A DNA stretch of 64,000 nt from Azolla caroliniana (GCA_043228905.1 JBHGNT010000018.1:4092001-4156000); one strand, 5' to 3'. Counted from the first letter of the stretch, positions 10,142 to 21,283 are shown. The notes: generated by a model not told the origin, from the letters alone. Numbers and translations: made by a program.

Positions 10142-13100
10142 CTATTCCTCTTCTAAGATGTTGAGGATGTTTTCGGGGTCCGGGGTGGTGGCAGGGTGGT
10201 CTGGTTGTAGCGTCGGTGCAGGGGGTTGAGTTGGGGCCGGGGGTGTTATCGCTTCTCGGGAGTCCTCCTCCGGTGCGGCTGATTCTGGTGGTGGTGTGGG
10301 TTCGAGAGGGCTAACCTCTACTTCGACCGGGTCTGGTACAGTGTGGGCGTCCTCGGGAGGTCTGTTGGCTGGGGCGAGTTCCTCCTATGTTGCGTCCGTG
10401 ATCTCCTCGCTGGGAGGTTCTTCCTTCTGCTCTGTGGCCATTGGAGGGCTGGTTGGGATGGCTGCGAGTCGTTCACGTTCGAGGGCTTCTGCTTCTAGGC
10501 GAAACAACATCTGATCGTCATTGAAGTCCTCCAACATTTGCTCGATTGCCGCGGTGTGAGATTTCGCCAAGGAATGATAATCCTCGGTTAAATCTGCACG
10601 GAGGTTTTGAATGCTGGCTTCGTCCATTTTATAAAAGTCGCGGCCCTCCTTCCGTCGGTTCTCGGCGTCAGCGCGTAAAATACGCAATTCAGCAGCTTGG
10701 GCTGCCCATTCTTCTCCTGCGCGACTTAATGTTTCCTCCACCTTTTTGGTGAGGTGCTGGCGCTGTTTCTCGATCAATATCCTGATGTGTGTCTCATCCA
10801 TGCCGGGCTGTGCCCGGACGACTGCCAATTCTTCTTTTAATCCGTTGACCTCGGCCTGAAGCTTCGCTGCGAGTAGTTCATAAGTGGCTTGAGTGTTCTT
10901 TGCTTCCGCGGTTATGAGCTAGATAGACTGCTCGTAATGCTTGGTGAGCTCTTCGGTAGCTCCCTCCCATTCTTTTTTACACTCGGCCTAGACTTGTTCC
11001 CGTTCGACGATTCTCTCTTCTTGTAGGGCGAGGTAGGAGTTTAATACTTCATCTTTTTGCTCCGAAAGTAGCTTGCATTTTATGAAAAACTCGTTAGCCA
11101 TTTCTTTAAAGGACATACGCTGACTCTGCAGCTCGGCATTCTCCGCGACCATTTTCTCCTCCCGTTGGCGATTTCTTTCCTCCTCCCGACGGTTCCATTC
11201 TTTCGCATAGTCGAGCACGGCCTGTAGGTCTAGGACCTCCTTCTCTTTCTCTGCCACGGTGGCCGCGTATTCCTCCAGCTTGCGTTTGAGTTCGACTTCT
11301 TTGCCCGTGGCTTGCTCTTGTAACCGGCCCAGGGCTTCATTATGCTCATGTAACCTTTGCTCGGCCTGGGCTTTAAGCTCGGCCATCCGTTTGGAGGCTT
11401 CTTCTTTTGAGCGAGCCATGGCGTCTTGATGCCGTTGTTCGTGTCGCTCGGTCCGCCGTTGTTCTTCTTTAAGCTCCGCTCGGTAATCCCGGAGCGAGGG
11501 TTCTGTCTGGGTTGCCACCTCCTTGGTTGGACGAGGGGGTGGTGTCTCTGTCTTCTCCATGGGCGTGACCGACTCGGTTGTTGTGAAGGCATCGACCATT
11601 TGTAACGAGTCCGTCAGTGTGTTGGCCTGGATTGTCAGGATTGAATCCGTGACGGTGCTTCCATCTATCATCGTTATGTTTGGAGGGTCTTGGTTGCTAT
11701 GTTTCGGGGAGGGGGTTGGGAGTGCCTCGGTAGTCGGGGCCGGAAGGCGCAAGAGTTGCTGTTCTGGCCGGTTTTGCTCCCAGGTTGCCAGTTTCCGTTC
11801 CGCAGCGTGCCATAACTCCGTAGCCACCTTGGCCTGTTGTTGGGCTGTTTTGATCTTTCGGGCCATGTCTTTGGCTGCCCGCGTAGTGCAATCCAGGTCC
11901 CTATATGCCTCGATTAGGGCCGTGTTCAGCTCGAGGACCTCCATGAGGAGAGCGGCGTGTTTTGCCTGCTTCTTCCTCCCTATTTTTTGTAGAGCCCTTT
12001 CGTCCTTGGGCTCAATTTCACCTAATAGCGCGCGTTGAATCATTTTTGTTTTGGCATGCTCTTCTGCCATTCGAGCGGCTGCCGCGACTTGTGCTCTGGC
12101 GAGGAAGTTGACCAGCTCGAATGTCGTGCCGAGGCGGAGCAGCGCGCTAAACTCGTATGCCTCTGCGGGGAGGTCTTTATAACCGAGGACTTCATCCTCC
12201 AAGATCTGCGTTGTCTGCCCATGCTCGATCTTTCCCTGGTTAAGTGATGCTTCTACAGGGACGATGGCCAGGTTGCTCTGGCTAACAACTAAGGCTTGCT
12301 CTTGTTGTGGCCCTTTCTGTTCTATCGAGGACTCACGGTTGAGTCGTCTTTTCTTGCTCGGCTGCGTTTGGGCTTCCGGGGCCGGTGGTGTCGTTTCCTC
12401 CGCCTGCTTCCTTTTCTGGGGCTGTGGTGGTGCTGCCTGCTGTGTGTTGGGGCGTGGGCTTGGCTTTGGGGGAGTTACCGAGGGACGCGGAGTTGGCTGT
12501 CGAATGGTGACATCGTCGGCCGTGTTATCCTCGGTGCCTGTCTCCTCCTCCCATTCTTGGCAGGTATCGGGAACTGCCCTTTTTTGTTGGGGTTGGGTGG
12601 GTGGTGATGCCGATGCAAGGTTTTGGTCGGCGGTAGGCGGTGAAGGCGGTGTGGGCTCCTCCCATGCTTTGTGGCTGAGGGCAACCAATTTCTCCTTCTG
12701 CCTTTGTGGTGGTGGTGGGGACGTGAGTGCCTGAGGGAAAGGAAGAGAAGAGGGCGGCAGGTATAGAACCGTCAAAAAGTGGGTAAGAACAGACAACATC
12801 TTCTTATCTGACTGGAATGAGGTTAAGGCGGTGCGGAGTCCTTCACTTGTGATGATTCCCCAGTCGATTATGTTCCCTTCACAGGCGCTAATGATGATGG
12901 CGGCCTTGTTCTATGGCATGCTCGTCGGGTTCGTATGCACGAACGCATACTCCATCAATATCCGAGCAATCTCCCCGAAAGCTCTGTTGGGGCCGCCATA
13001 CGTGCGGTATGCCTTCCCTGAGGCAGAGTACTCACCGAAGTACTCTTTCAGCTTCGTTGCCGGGGGTATGTCGACATCATGGCCGCCTCCCCGTTGCAGG

Positions 13101-13561
13101 TCCAAAGCAGCCCGAAGCACGTTGTTGGTGATGGCTTCGGGAGAAATACGTCTAGCCACTGCTTGGGCGTCCGGGTGCGCGGGGGCATCGATGATCTTCA
13201 GGTAACCTCCCATTCCTCGTTCCTAAAGCCAAGCGTGGGTTGCTGATGAAGCAGTGAGAGGCATGATGGAGTGTGCCTGCGTGGAAGAATGAGGCAGAGT
13301 GATGAGGCGAGGGCGAGACAGAGAAGGAACAGATGACAGGCGAGGTGCTGCGGAGGGGCTGTGGGAGCGAAAGAGGGCTTGAGAGCAAGAGCGTTTAGGG
13401 CGATGAGAGCGAGAAGGAGCTTCAGAGCTTGAGAGTGATGGAGGTTGGGAGCGATAATGAGCTTCTGTGTATGTGCTGCGTTTTGGAAACAGTTTTAGTA
13501 TCTTACTCCTAGGGTTTTGTGTCAGAAACGAATCTTGAAGATGCTGAGTCGTGGGTGCCAT
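10142..13561 (-). pseudogene. Ty3-2 extra ORF after pol: large coiled-coil protein
   Basis: One frame of 1,140 codons runs from ATG 13561 to TAG 10142-10144, interrupted only by five TAG codons at 13223, 12911, 10988, 10919 and 10385; all pieces stay in phase, so this was one protein. An alternative start is the Met at 13213. Layout: Ser/Pro/Arg-rich leader; a compact globular part (about 13213-12760) with 'IIDAPAHPDAQAVARRI' and 'YRTYGGPNRAFGEIARILMEY'; a Pro/Gln-rich low-complexity part with 'KKRR'; long charged coiled coils (about 12100-11700 and 11500-10420); and an acidic Pro-rich tail. No membrane segment is evident, so it is not an obvious envelope protein. It lies in sense between integrase and the 3' LTR, where Athila/Tat elements carry env-like or unknown ORFs. 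Function unknown. Confidence 0.78.
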
Positions 13562-13769
13562 AATAAGTGACTAGCGCCACGTATCCTGAAGGTGAGTGGG
13601 GTGCTTCGAGTGCTGTGCATGGGCCTTAAATAGGTACTAAAGGAGAGGTGGCTAGGGGTGCTCCTAAATTGTGGGTGCCTAGGTGAGTGGTGTAGGTGTA
13701 GCTAATCGACGGCTAAACTATGGTTAATCCTACCTACTTTATTAATTTCAAAAGGTGGGTGGGTCCTTA

Positions 13770-15002
13770 TCGAGGGGGACATGTGGCCTCCTCCGTGGTG
13801 GTCTCCCGAAGCTCGTTTGTGTCGTGCGGCTCGGTAAACGGGTTGAGTGGTGTAGTGCCTCGATATGGTCGAAGTCGGAAACCATTGGCCCAGCTCTTGA
13901 CAATGTCGCCGGCGAGTGTGTCGAGCTGGAACGTCCCGTTGAACTCGTCAATAATCTAGAATGGACCGGTCCACCGAAATCTTAACTTTCCCGGCATTGA
14001 CCCGAGTCGTGTTTGAAAAAGAAGAATAGGTTTGCCGAGGGTGAGCTCCTTCTCCAGCCCTTTTCGATGTCGATCCACGAAAGCCTTCCGTTGTCGTTGG
14101 CGTTGTTCGAGCTGGGCCATGCTCTCTATCCTGTCTTCGCCGAGTTCGAGGAGTTGTTCCAGCCGGTATTGCTCGGATTGGGCCTCGGGGAGCTGTGCTT
14201 TGACTTGAACTCGGAGACTCGGGACTTGGAACTCGACGGGCATCATGGCTTCTAACCCGAACGCCATTCGAAAGGGGGTTGATTGGATGCTCGTTTTGAA
14301 AGTCGTACGATACACCCAAAGTGCGCTCTGGAGCTTGTCATCCCAATCGGTCCTGTTTTCATTGACGATTTTCTTCAATATGGTTTGGAGGATTTTATTG
14401 GTCGATTCCGCCAAGCCGTTCGCCTGCGGGTAGTATGGTGTGCTTTTCTTGTGCACCACCGCGTAGTGGTGTGTAAGCTCACATATTATATGATTGATGA
14501 AGTGTCCACCTTGGTCACTAACGAGCTCGATTGGGCATCCGTAACGGCACCAAAGATGCTCGTACACGAATTTAGCCGTGGATGCCGCCATGTTGTCTCG
14601 GAGAGCTTTAGCCTCGACCCATTTGGTGCAGTAGTCTGTGGCCACGATAATATACCTATTCCCTATACGGGCCGCGGGTGGCTTGAAAGGGCCTACAAAA
14701 TCCAAACCCCATTTTTGAAATGGGTCCAATGGGAGAATCGACTGGTGTGGCATCCGTGATTTGGTTGCCCCAATCGTTGGCACAAATTGCACTGTCGACA
14801 AAACTCGTGAGCATCTTTCTTCGTTGTCGGCCACCACAATCCGCTTTGCCAAACCTTCCTTGCCGTGGAATCCTCGGCATAATGTCCCCCGCTTACTCCC
14901 TGGTGGGCCTCCTGAAGAACGACGTTCTTCTTGAAATGCCGAATCGCTCGGCGCCATATGCCGTCCGAGCCTTCGTGGTAAAGAATGTCCGAGACGAGGC
15001 AA
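13770..15002 (-). pseudogene. Ty3-2 integrase core and C-terminus
   Basis: The catalytic core shows 'KWGLDFVGPF' (first Asp), 'IELVSDQGGHFINH' (second Asp) and 'YYPQANGLAESTNKILQ' (Glu), spaced as in retroviral DDE integrases. After it come a charged helix of Gln/Arg repeats and the box 'PGKLRFRWTGPF'. A TAG (expected CAG) follows at about 13954-13956 and the same frame continues with 'IIDEFNGTFQLDTLAG', the small C-terminal barrel, to about 13770. No chromodomain follows. The N-terminal zinc finger is in the preceding frame at about 14790-14880, so a frameshift lies near 14700-14900. Confidence 0.88.
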
Positions 15003-15739
15003 AAATTCCAGCTGCGTACTGCTAGGCGTTTCCTCGCGTCAAGGGGCATGTGCTCCGGAGGTAGGCCGGTACTGAGAAAATGGGTCATCTCCGTGATCCA
15101 TTCATCTTCGTTATTGTCTGGCATCGTGGTCAGGTTAAATAAGCTGGCATCCGGTAAATCGTCGTACGTTGTTTCCGCCGGTTCCCTTGACTCAAGACGT
15201 CTCAAGTAGTCGGCAACGGCGTGTTGGACCCCGGGTCGATGCTGAATCTGGAAATCAAATTCTTGCAGTAGGAGCATCCACCGAGCCAACCGTCCGGTGA
15301 GGGCTTGTTTATTGACCAAATAAAGAAGGGCCGAGTGATCCACGTGAAAGGTAAACTTCCGGCCCAAGAGGTAATGCCAGAATTTATTGATGCTATAAAT
15401 CATACCGAGGGCCTCTCGCTCGGTGGTGGAGTAGTTCTTTTCCGCGGTTGAGAGCTGTCGGCTAGCGTAGTACACAGGCCTATACCAATTTGGGAGTGTA
15501 CATTGCATCAGGGCGCTTCCGATGGCGATGTCCAAGGCATCCACGAAGACATGGAATGGTTTGGACCAAACCGGGGGCTGGACCACCAGGGCATGTGAGA
15601 GCATTAGTTTCAGGGTTTGGTAAGCCGTGTCCTCGGTTGACATCCATTGCAAGGGAAGGCGATGGACTGCCGCGTGTAAAGGTGTCGCAAAATCGGCCAG
15701 ATGCCGTATCATTCGGCTGTGCCACCTGATTTGTCCCAA
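14693..15739 (-). pseudogene. Ty3-2 RNase H and integrase zinc finger
   Basis: From high to low: RT thumb remnant, then RNase H with 'FVDALDIAIGSALMQ', 'YSTTEREALGMIYSINKFWHYLLG', 'HVDHSALLYL' and the tail 'QHAVADYLRRLES'. This is followed by a linker and the integrase zinc finger with 'HQGVSGGHYAE' and 'CRQCNLCQ'. The RNase H first Asp is present in VDALD. The tail of the frame (HTSRFSHWTHFKNG) is out of phase with the catalytic core, marking the frameshift into the integrase entry. Confidence 0.88.
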
Positions 15740-15742
15740 AAA

Positions 15743-16924
15743 TTAGCTTAGTGCCTTTGCGTTCAAGGGTGTGGGGGCAGTCAAGATGGTCTTTACTTTA
15801 TCCGGGTCCATAGCGATGCCTTCTTGACTGACAATGTGGCCGAGAAGGTTGCCGCTGGTGACTAAGAATGCGCATTTCACCAGGTTTAAGCTTAATCGAG
15901 CCTGGCGACATCGGTCTAGACAGAGTCGCAACTGCGTCATGTGTTCCCGTTGATGGCCATACACGGCGAAATCGTCGAGAAAGACTTGCATGAACGCCGG
16001 GATGTAGTCGTGAAAGATTTCGGTGATGATGCGCTGGAACGTAGCCGACGCCGTTTTTAGACCGAACATCATTACTTCTGCCACAAAAACACCCCATTCC
16101 GTGACGAATGCGGTTTTCTCCTGATCCTTTGGGTGCATTCTTATCTGGTTATAGCCGCTGAAACCGTTGAGGAAACTATAACATTCGTGGCCTGCTACCA
16201 TGTCGAGGACTGTGGCCGCGTTAAGCTTCTGATAGTCGACGCAGACTCGGATTTTTCCGTTCTTCTTTGGGACGACTACGATCGGGCTCAACCACGTGGC
16301 TCGTTTGACAGGTGTTGTCCGCCGGAATAGTAACTGATGGCCAAAAGAGTAGGAATAAGAAACTATATAAAGCGTAACGTATGTAACGGTTCACGCGGGT
16401 ACACGTGAACGGCTAATTAGACCCTGCATATATAAGGGCAGAAAACCTCGTAAGGAGGTGTGTGTAAATTCTGGGAATTGTAAAAGAACGCCTGATAATA
16501 GAATACTATCTTCTTTGAATTTCTGCGTATAGTTACGGCTAATTCAATGTCTGTGTCTCGGATACGTAATAGTAGTAGTACATAAGCGCAACCTGTGATA
16601 AGGAGTCGGTTGTAGCCGTCTCCCCTTACGTAGTACGATTAAGCTCTGTTCGTTGTTCCACATCCACCTTGGGGTCTAGGTCGAAGGACTGACCACGGAC
16701 CGTGTTTCCTAAGAGGCAACAACAGGGCGAATGAAACCAACTCGGAGTAGTTTGTCGATTTCCTCTTTGACTTTAGCGGCGTAGTTGGGGTTCATCCTGT
16801 AGCGCCTCTGTTGAACCGGCCGAGTGTCGAGTAAGAGTTGGATTTGATGCTGGTAGTATTGAGGGTTCAACCCCTTTATATCGGTGTAAGACCAAGCGAA
16901 AACATCCTGGTAGTCGGTGAGCAA
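15743..16924 (-). pseudogene. Ty3-2 reverse transcriptase, split by a solo LTR
   Basis: The N-terminal block (16727-16924) reads 'DYQDVFAWSYTDIKGL' to 'LLRVGFIRPV'. It resumes at 16312 with 'KRATWLSPIVVVPKKNGKIRVC' in segments, then 'LNGFSGYNQIRMHPKDQEKTAFVTEW', 'MMFGLKTASATFQ', the catalytic 'FLDDFAVYG' and 'FLVTSGNLLGHIVS'. Removing 16313-16721 and one TSD copy restores phase exactly at Pro-Val. The last codons near 15743 end in a TAA within 'LNAKALS', before the RNase H frame. Confidence 0.9.
16313..16721 (+). mobile_element. Solo LTR inserted in Ty3-2 RT
   Basis: 409 bp beginning TGTTGTCC and ending GGCAACA, flanked by a perfect 5-bp target duplication ACAGG (16308-16312 and 16722-16726). 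It contains no coding sequence, and has a TATATAAGG box at 16429-16437 that suggests + orientation. The ends and TSD are those of a solo LTR left by LTR-LTR recombination. It is unrelated by eye to the other LTRs in the window. Confidence 0.88.
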
Positions 16925-17032
16925 TCGTACAAGGGATGCCCATTCCCCGATTGGTAGATTATTGGCAATTTGTAACGTACTAGGATTCTCGTCCGAGCCG
17001 AGGTTTATCGTTTCCGGTGTTGATGCTTTGAC

Positions 17033-17843
17033 CTATTGTGAAATGGCGAGCTCGTGTTCGAAAGCATCCCGAGCATGGCGTAGCTCCGCAATTGTGGTTG
17101 GATCCGGTTCATCTTGGGGCAGTGATTCCTCCGTGACTTCTTCGTCTTTAGGTGGCTCGATGGTTGGTATGGCGTTGATTTCGAAGAGTGGGATGATTGT
17201 GGCATGATCCTCTAGGAAGTCATCGACCTCCTCATTGGCCAAACCGTCGAGCATATGGACCCCCTCCACGTATAACGGCGAAGCGTTGAGGACCGCGGGG
17301 ACGCGTTCTTCCGTGATAATTCGGACCTTTGTCTTGCCTCGTCGGAACGAGATCATGTTGTGTTGCCAATGCTGCTTGATATTCGCTGTACGCAACCATG
17401 GTCTACCTAATAACATTGGGTAGGCGCCTTGTGTCTCCAGTCTTAGCACGACGGCCGAGATTGTGAACATGTGGCCTCCGAGTGTGAAGTCGAGGTGGCG
17501 GATTAAACCAATGGGGTGAACATGTGGCCATCCGAAGCCAAAAGGGGCACGGTTCCCGTTGATTTAGGCCGAGGTTGTGACAAGTTGTCTCGCTAATAAC
17601 ATTTACGCCGGATCTGCCGTCTATGATGCATCCGTGCAAGTCTTGTCCTTTAATGATGATTTTCGTGGCTGGGTTCTGAAGCACGTCTCTCATGTCAGTT
17701 TGCATGCGCACGGCATTATTTTTATTGGCCGTGTCGATCCATTCTTTTGTTGCCTGACGGACTTCATCCTGGATTTGCCACTGTGTAGTCTGCGCTTTAC
17801 TCCGGGTAGTGATGGTTTGAACATCGGTCATGATACTGTTCAC
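17033..17843 (-). pseudogene. Ty3-2 protease region
   Basis: The active-site stretch is 'CIIDGRSGVNVIS'. Relatives show D-G-G-S-G-V-N; here the second Gly is Arg by one G-to-A change. The C-terminal protease box 'YPMLLGRPWLRTA' is in a second frame, so a frameshift lies between about 17430 and 17560. The protein then continues to an acidic linker ('IPTIEPPKDEEVTEE') that leads to the reverse transcriptase. Confidence 0.8.
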
Positions 17844-18369
17844 TGCAGGTGCCTTGCCACGGTCGGTTGTTGGGCATTGCGTGGCGTAATGGCCTGGTTG
17901 GTTACATTTAAAACACGTAATGTTGGCCGAGCTGCTAGTGTCCGCTCAGTCTGTGTATGGAAGCTGTTGCGGTTGATTCCCAGTCTCGTTTGGTGGTGGG
18001 TTGGTCTGCGGTGCGTTGGAGTTGCGCTGGTCATTTTGAGGAGCGTCCCGTCGGCGGTTGTCGTTATGTCTTCTATTGTTGCGTGAGTTGCGGTTGCCGT
18101 TTCGCCGATCATTGCGTGAGTTCCGTCGGTCATACCGGTCATACCGGTCATCGCGATCGTCATCATATCGATCATAATCGTCGTGCCGATCATCGCGATA
18201 GAGATCACGACGGTCATCACGTCGGTAGTCTTCGTCTCGGTGCCGTCAATCCGGGGATTGTGGTCGATCGTTATCCTGGTCTCGGTAGGCATATCTCTTG
18301 TCCTGTCGAGAGTATGTATTTCTTGGCTCGATCTGGCGGACCGGTGCCACCGTTGTGCGGTTCAGCATA

Positions 18370-19308
18370 TTATATTCGCACTGCTCGATAGTGTGCTCGA
18401 GACTGATAGATTAGACACTGTGGTCGGTGGGGACATTCGAGGGCCAGGTGCCCTGATCCTGAACACGCCGTGCATTGGAGAGCTTGGCGAAAGCGATTGT
18501 CCTCTTGGGGAGGAGTGTTTTGTAAGGATGTCATCGAGAAGGCCGCGCCGTGCTGGGTCCGATCGAGGGCGAGAACCTGCACTATGACTTGTTCGATAGT
18601 ATGGTTGGCGAAATTTGTAAGTGCGAGAGTTGTTCGGAGAGGCTCTTGTAAACTGGACAGGAAAGTGTCCGGTATATGTTGTACCGAGACATCATCGGCC
18701 ACTTGTTTGTAGAGATCCTGGAACCGGATCGTGAACTGCGCGACTGTTTCGTGCGGTTCTTGGCATATAGAGAAGAATTGCCGGAGCAGTTCCCGTTTGG
18801 GCACCTCACGATGAAAAAGTTCAAGGAACTTTGTGCGCACGATTTGGAAAGTGGTGGCCTCTCCTATTTCGAGGCGAGAGTACCATCGTGCGGCCGGTTC
18901 ATCGAGGGAGAGTGTGAACTCGGCAATCTTTGAGGCATCGATTTCGGCCGGCGTGAGGCGGTGCGTTGAGTGGTTGGCCTGCCACGTGGATATGAAGGCA
19001 CGGATGTGTGACTCCGCGTCTAGTCCATTGGTGTATCGTGGGTATGGGTACAACATGATGTTGTACTCTGGGTCTTCTGGTAGCACCGGGAAAGGGTTTA
19101 GTTCCGGTTGATTGACCTCCGAAGGGCTTGGCGGGGGTTTTGGTGGTGAATCAACTCGCGATTGAGTGTCCGGTGGCGAGGATTGCACTAGGGAAGCCTC
19201 TAATTGCTCGGGAAAGGATTGGTTAGTGACTGCCGAGTTGGAAGTTCCTTCGACTAGCTCAGGGTGTTGGGCAGGTGGCCGAGACCTCGTGGTGCGAGGG
19301 GGCGCCAT
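18370..19308 (-). CDS. Ty3-2 gag
   Basis: ATG at 19308 opens 312 codons. A basic, Pro/Ser-rich N-terminus is followed by the retrotransposon gag core ('LDEPAARWYSRLEIGEATTF', 'LFHREVPKRELLRQFF', 'PHETVAQFTIRFQDLYKQ') and a zinc knuckle 'CTACSGSGHLALEC' near 18420-18460. The start lies 72 bp inside the 5' LTR boundary, as usual. Downstream, 17840-18290 keeps a second Arg/Asp-rich part and a CFKCNQPGH-type knuckle only in other frames, so the full gag was longer and is frameshifted. Confidence 0.87.
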   Translation of the reverse strand: MAPPRTTRSRPPAQHPELVEGTSNSAVTNQSFPEQLEASLVQSSPPDTQSRVDSPPKPPPSPSEVNQPELNPFPVLPEDPEYNIMLYPYPRYTNGLDAESHIRAFISTWQANHSTHRLTPAEIDASKIAEFTLSLDEPAARWYSRLEIGEATTFQIVRTKFLELFHREVPKRELLRQFFSICQEPHETVAQFTIRFQDLYKQVADDVSVQHIPDTFLSSLQEPLRTTLALTNFANHTIEQVIVQVLALDRTQHGAAFSMTSLQNTPPQEDNRFRQALQCTACSGSGHLALECPHRPQCLIYQSRAHYRAVRI

Positions 19309-19362
19309 AACAACGGCTGGTGGTTACCTTCAACGAAGTTCGTTGTGCACTCACAACTATAA

Positions 19363-19374
19363 CCGGGCGTGCCA
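19363..19374 (-). other. Primer-binding site of Ty3-2
   Basis: On the element strand TGGCACGCCCGG follows the 5' LTR by five bases. TGG pairs with the CCA end of a tRNA, the usual arrangement. I do not identify the tRNA. Confidence 0.6.
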
Positions 19375-19379
19375 AATTG

Positions 19380-19850
19380 TGTTACTTGTTCCTTTGGATA
19401 GACCTGCAGCTATCAGTATCCAAGGGCGTGGTACGTGAAGGATCGTAAATAGAGGCGTCGTGAGGGAGAAAATAATCAGAGATAAAACACTAGCGAGATC
19501 TTGATAGGCGTGGATGGCGCTGAAATCATAAGTACGAGAAAAAGCACAGACACATGGAGCAAGATGGGCACAAATCAGATATATATTACTGCAACACCAA
19601 AAGGATTACAGAACACGGCCTACGGCCGGTGACCTTACAGGATTATCTAGTTACGATGGAATATGCTAGTGCTTCCGCCTATATTTTTTGCCCCCCTATG
19701 AGGTACTGGACCTCGTTTAAATAACGTTTTCCTAATACACAGCCGAGCCCGTGATACTCAGACTCGGCGTTCGCTGGCGTTCTTACCTACTCGGTTACAC
19801 TACCGCCGTTCGCTAATTTCCTAATTTACATTTCTGTCCTCTGGACAACA
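19380..19850 (-). repeat. 5' LTR of Ty3-2
   Basis: 471 bp, partner of 9560-10043; TGTTAC...GACAACA. The right target duplication TCCGT is 19851-19855. Confidence 0.93.
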
Positions 19851-19855
19851 TCCGT

Positions 19856-20056
19856 TGTCGATCCCTATGGAACCCACAACTTAGAGCCGGCTAAGGGCAG
19901 AAAGTCAGGTGAGGGCTAAGAGCCAGCTAGGATTCAGTTGAGTGCCAAATTGGCTAAGAGTCGTTTGAGAATCAGCCCAAGGCCGTAAGTAAGTCGATTG
20001 ACTGCAAATCGACTAAGAGTCGTTTGGGAATCGGCCTAGGGCCGTAAGTAAGTAAG

Positions 20057-20059
<3 letters not shown>
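19856..20059. repeat. Diverged short tandem repeats
   Basis: A module with CTAAGAGTCGTTTG-GAATC-GCC and GGCCGTAAGTAAGT occurs at about 19956-19995 and again at 20011-20053; earlier, related 'gagccggctaag / gagccagctagg' pieces precede them. No coding content. Confidence 0.65.

Positions 20060-20111
<52 letters not shown>
20060..20111. repeat. (CA)n microsatellite
   Basis: About 26 uninterrupted CA units. The Val-Cys run seen on the opposite strand is an artefact of this repeat. Confidence 0.97.
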
Positions 20112-20867
20112 GTGTGTACGCATGTTTATATATAGATATTCCATAAGGAGAGAAAAGGGGGATTAGAACAAACACAACAAGAGTGCGTGACTGTGAGAAC
20201 AACACATAGAGACAGAGAGTGTGCATGACAAAAAAGAGAAGAAAAAACAAGAAACGAAGAGAGCACGAGAACAAGAGCGAGAGCGTTCTACAAAAGAGAA
20301 GACAAAGATCTATGAGGGGTTGTTTGTGCCGTCAAGAATCCACGACTGTACAACACATGTCCTATATGTTTCTATCAGGTTCTTTTGTTCTACGTTTTTC
20401 TACTTTTCTGTTGTTCATTCCACCTAGTACGGTGAAAATTGTAACCAAGGTTGTTGCCTTGAGGCATATGTATTACTCTAGAGAAAACTAGAGAGGTTGT
20501 TCTCGGTTGTACTCAGAACATAGTGAAATTGTTTGAAACCCTAAGGTTCCTATGGTTTTTTCCAGATTTGGGTTTTCCACGTAAAATTTAGTGTATTCTC
20601 ATTTATGTTTTTTTGTTGCATTTATTGTTAACTGAGTTGGTGGTCTAAGCTAATCTCGATTCATCCTAGAGTATTCCTATTAGGGCCTTCTCTTTGTTTC
20701 TCCCTTCGATGAGAGCATAGTAGAGCAAAGCAGAACAGGGCAAGGACATGATAAATAGTGAGCGAGAAAGGGGAGGGGGGGAGAAGAATAGGGGCAACAG
20801 AAAATAGATAAAACTAGCCACATAGTTTTCTTATATTTCCAGATATAGCTCTTATACCAATATTGAT
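20112..20867 (+). other. Non-coding; probable copia LTR remnant
   Basis: 20440-20640 contains CTAGAGAAAACTAGAG, TTTGGGTTTTCCACGTAAA and a T-rich end, a combination common near the 3' end of plant copia LTRs (a related GGAAAACCC motif is in the Copia-F LTR). No matching second copy, so limits and family are open. No gene seen. Confidence 0.35.
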
Positions 20868-21280
20868 TCTTGGAAGTCTACTTTAGGGTACCTAATGATC
20901 TTTGCAGGGGGACCTCTCTCTTGGCAGTCAAGACTACAAAAATGTGTGGCATTATCCACAACAGAATCGGAGTATATTGCTACAACAGAAGCTTGTAAGG
21001 AATTGCTATGGTTGAAGAAATTCCTATGCGAGTTGGGGTTGATGCAAGAAAGGTATAATCTATATTGTGATAGTCAGAGTGTTAAACACTTATGCAAGAA
21101 CTCTTCCTTTCATTCTAAGTTTAAACACATGGATGTAAGATACCATTGGATTCAAGATGTGCTTGACGAAAAGAAAATGCAAATTGGATCGACAATGGAG
21201 ACGTTCAAATCCTTCAATATCCTCTTAAGCCAAACAACTTCATGTGCGGCACCGACCTCCCCCATGTATTCAACCTCCGT
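20868..21280 (+). pseudogene. Copia RNase H fragment
   Basis: The translation starts at 'STLGYLMIFAGGPLSWQSRLQ' and continues 'CVALSTTESEYIATTEACKELLWLKKFL', 'LYCDSQSVKHL', 'HSKFKHMDVRYHWIQDVL', the C-terminal RNase H of Ty1/copia polyproteins. About 115 residues remain; the usual end with LADxxTK is altered and merges into unrelated sequence before the LTR at 21284. No start codon of its own. Confidence 0.85.
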
Positions 21281-21283
21281 GTT

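Larger units (their letters stand above)
9560..19850 (-). mobile_element. Ty3-2: complete Ty3 retrotransposon with extra ORF
   Basis: Two LTRs (9560-10043 and 19380-19850) begin TGTTAC and end CAACA and are closely similar. Flanking 5-mers TCCAT (9555-9559) and TCCGT (19851-19855) form a target duplication with one CG-to-CA change. Between them, on the minus strand: gag, protease, reverse transcriptase, RNase H, integrase, then a 3.4 kb extra ORF before the 3' LTR. The FLDD catalytic box ('MQVFLDDFAVYG'), the large extra ORF and the absence of a chromodomain suggest the non-chromovirus Tat/Athila side of the family; this is inference. A solo LTR sits inside the RT. Several TAG stops show it is no longer autonomous. 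Confidence 0.93.

Noticed and set aside
11523-12734. Plus-strand open frames of 100-170 codons opposite the Ty3-2 extra ORF
   Set aside because: They mirror the Pro/Gln-rich and coiled-coil codons of the minus-strand protein and carry no domain or element logic.
10142-13561. Envelope gene in Ty3-2
   Set aside because: No signal peptide or membrane helix is visible, and the protein is mostly coiled coil and low complexity.
19972-20274. Open frame with a Val-Cys run on the minus strand
   Set aside because: It is the translation of the (CA)n microsatellite.
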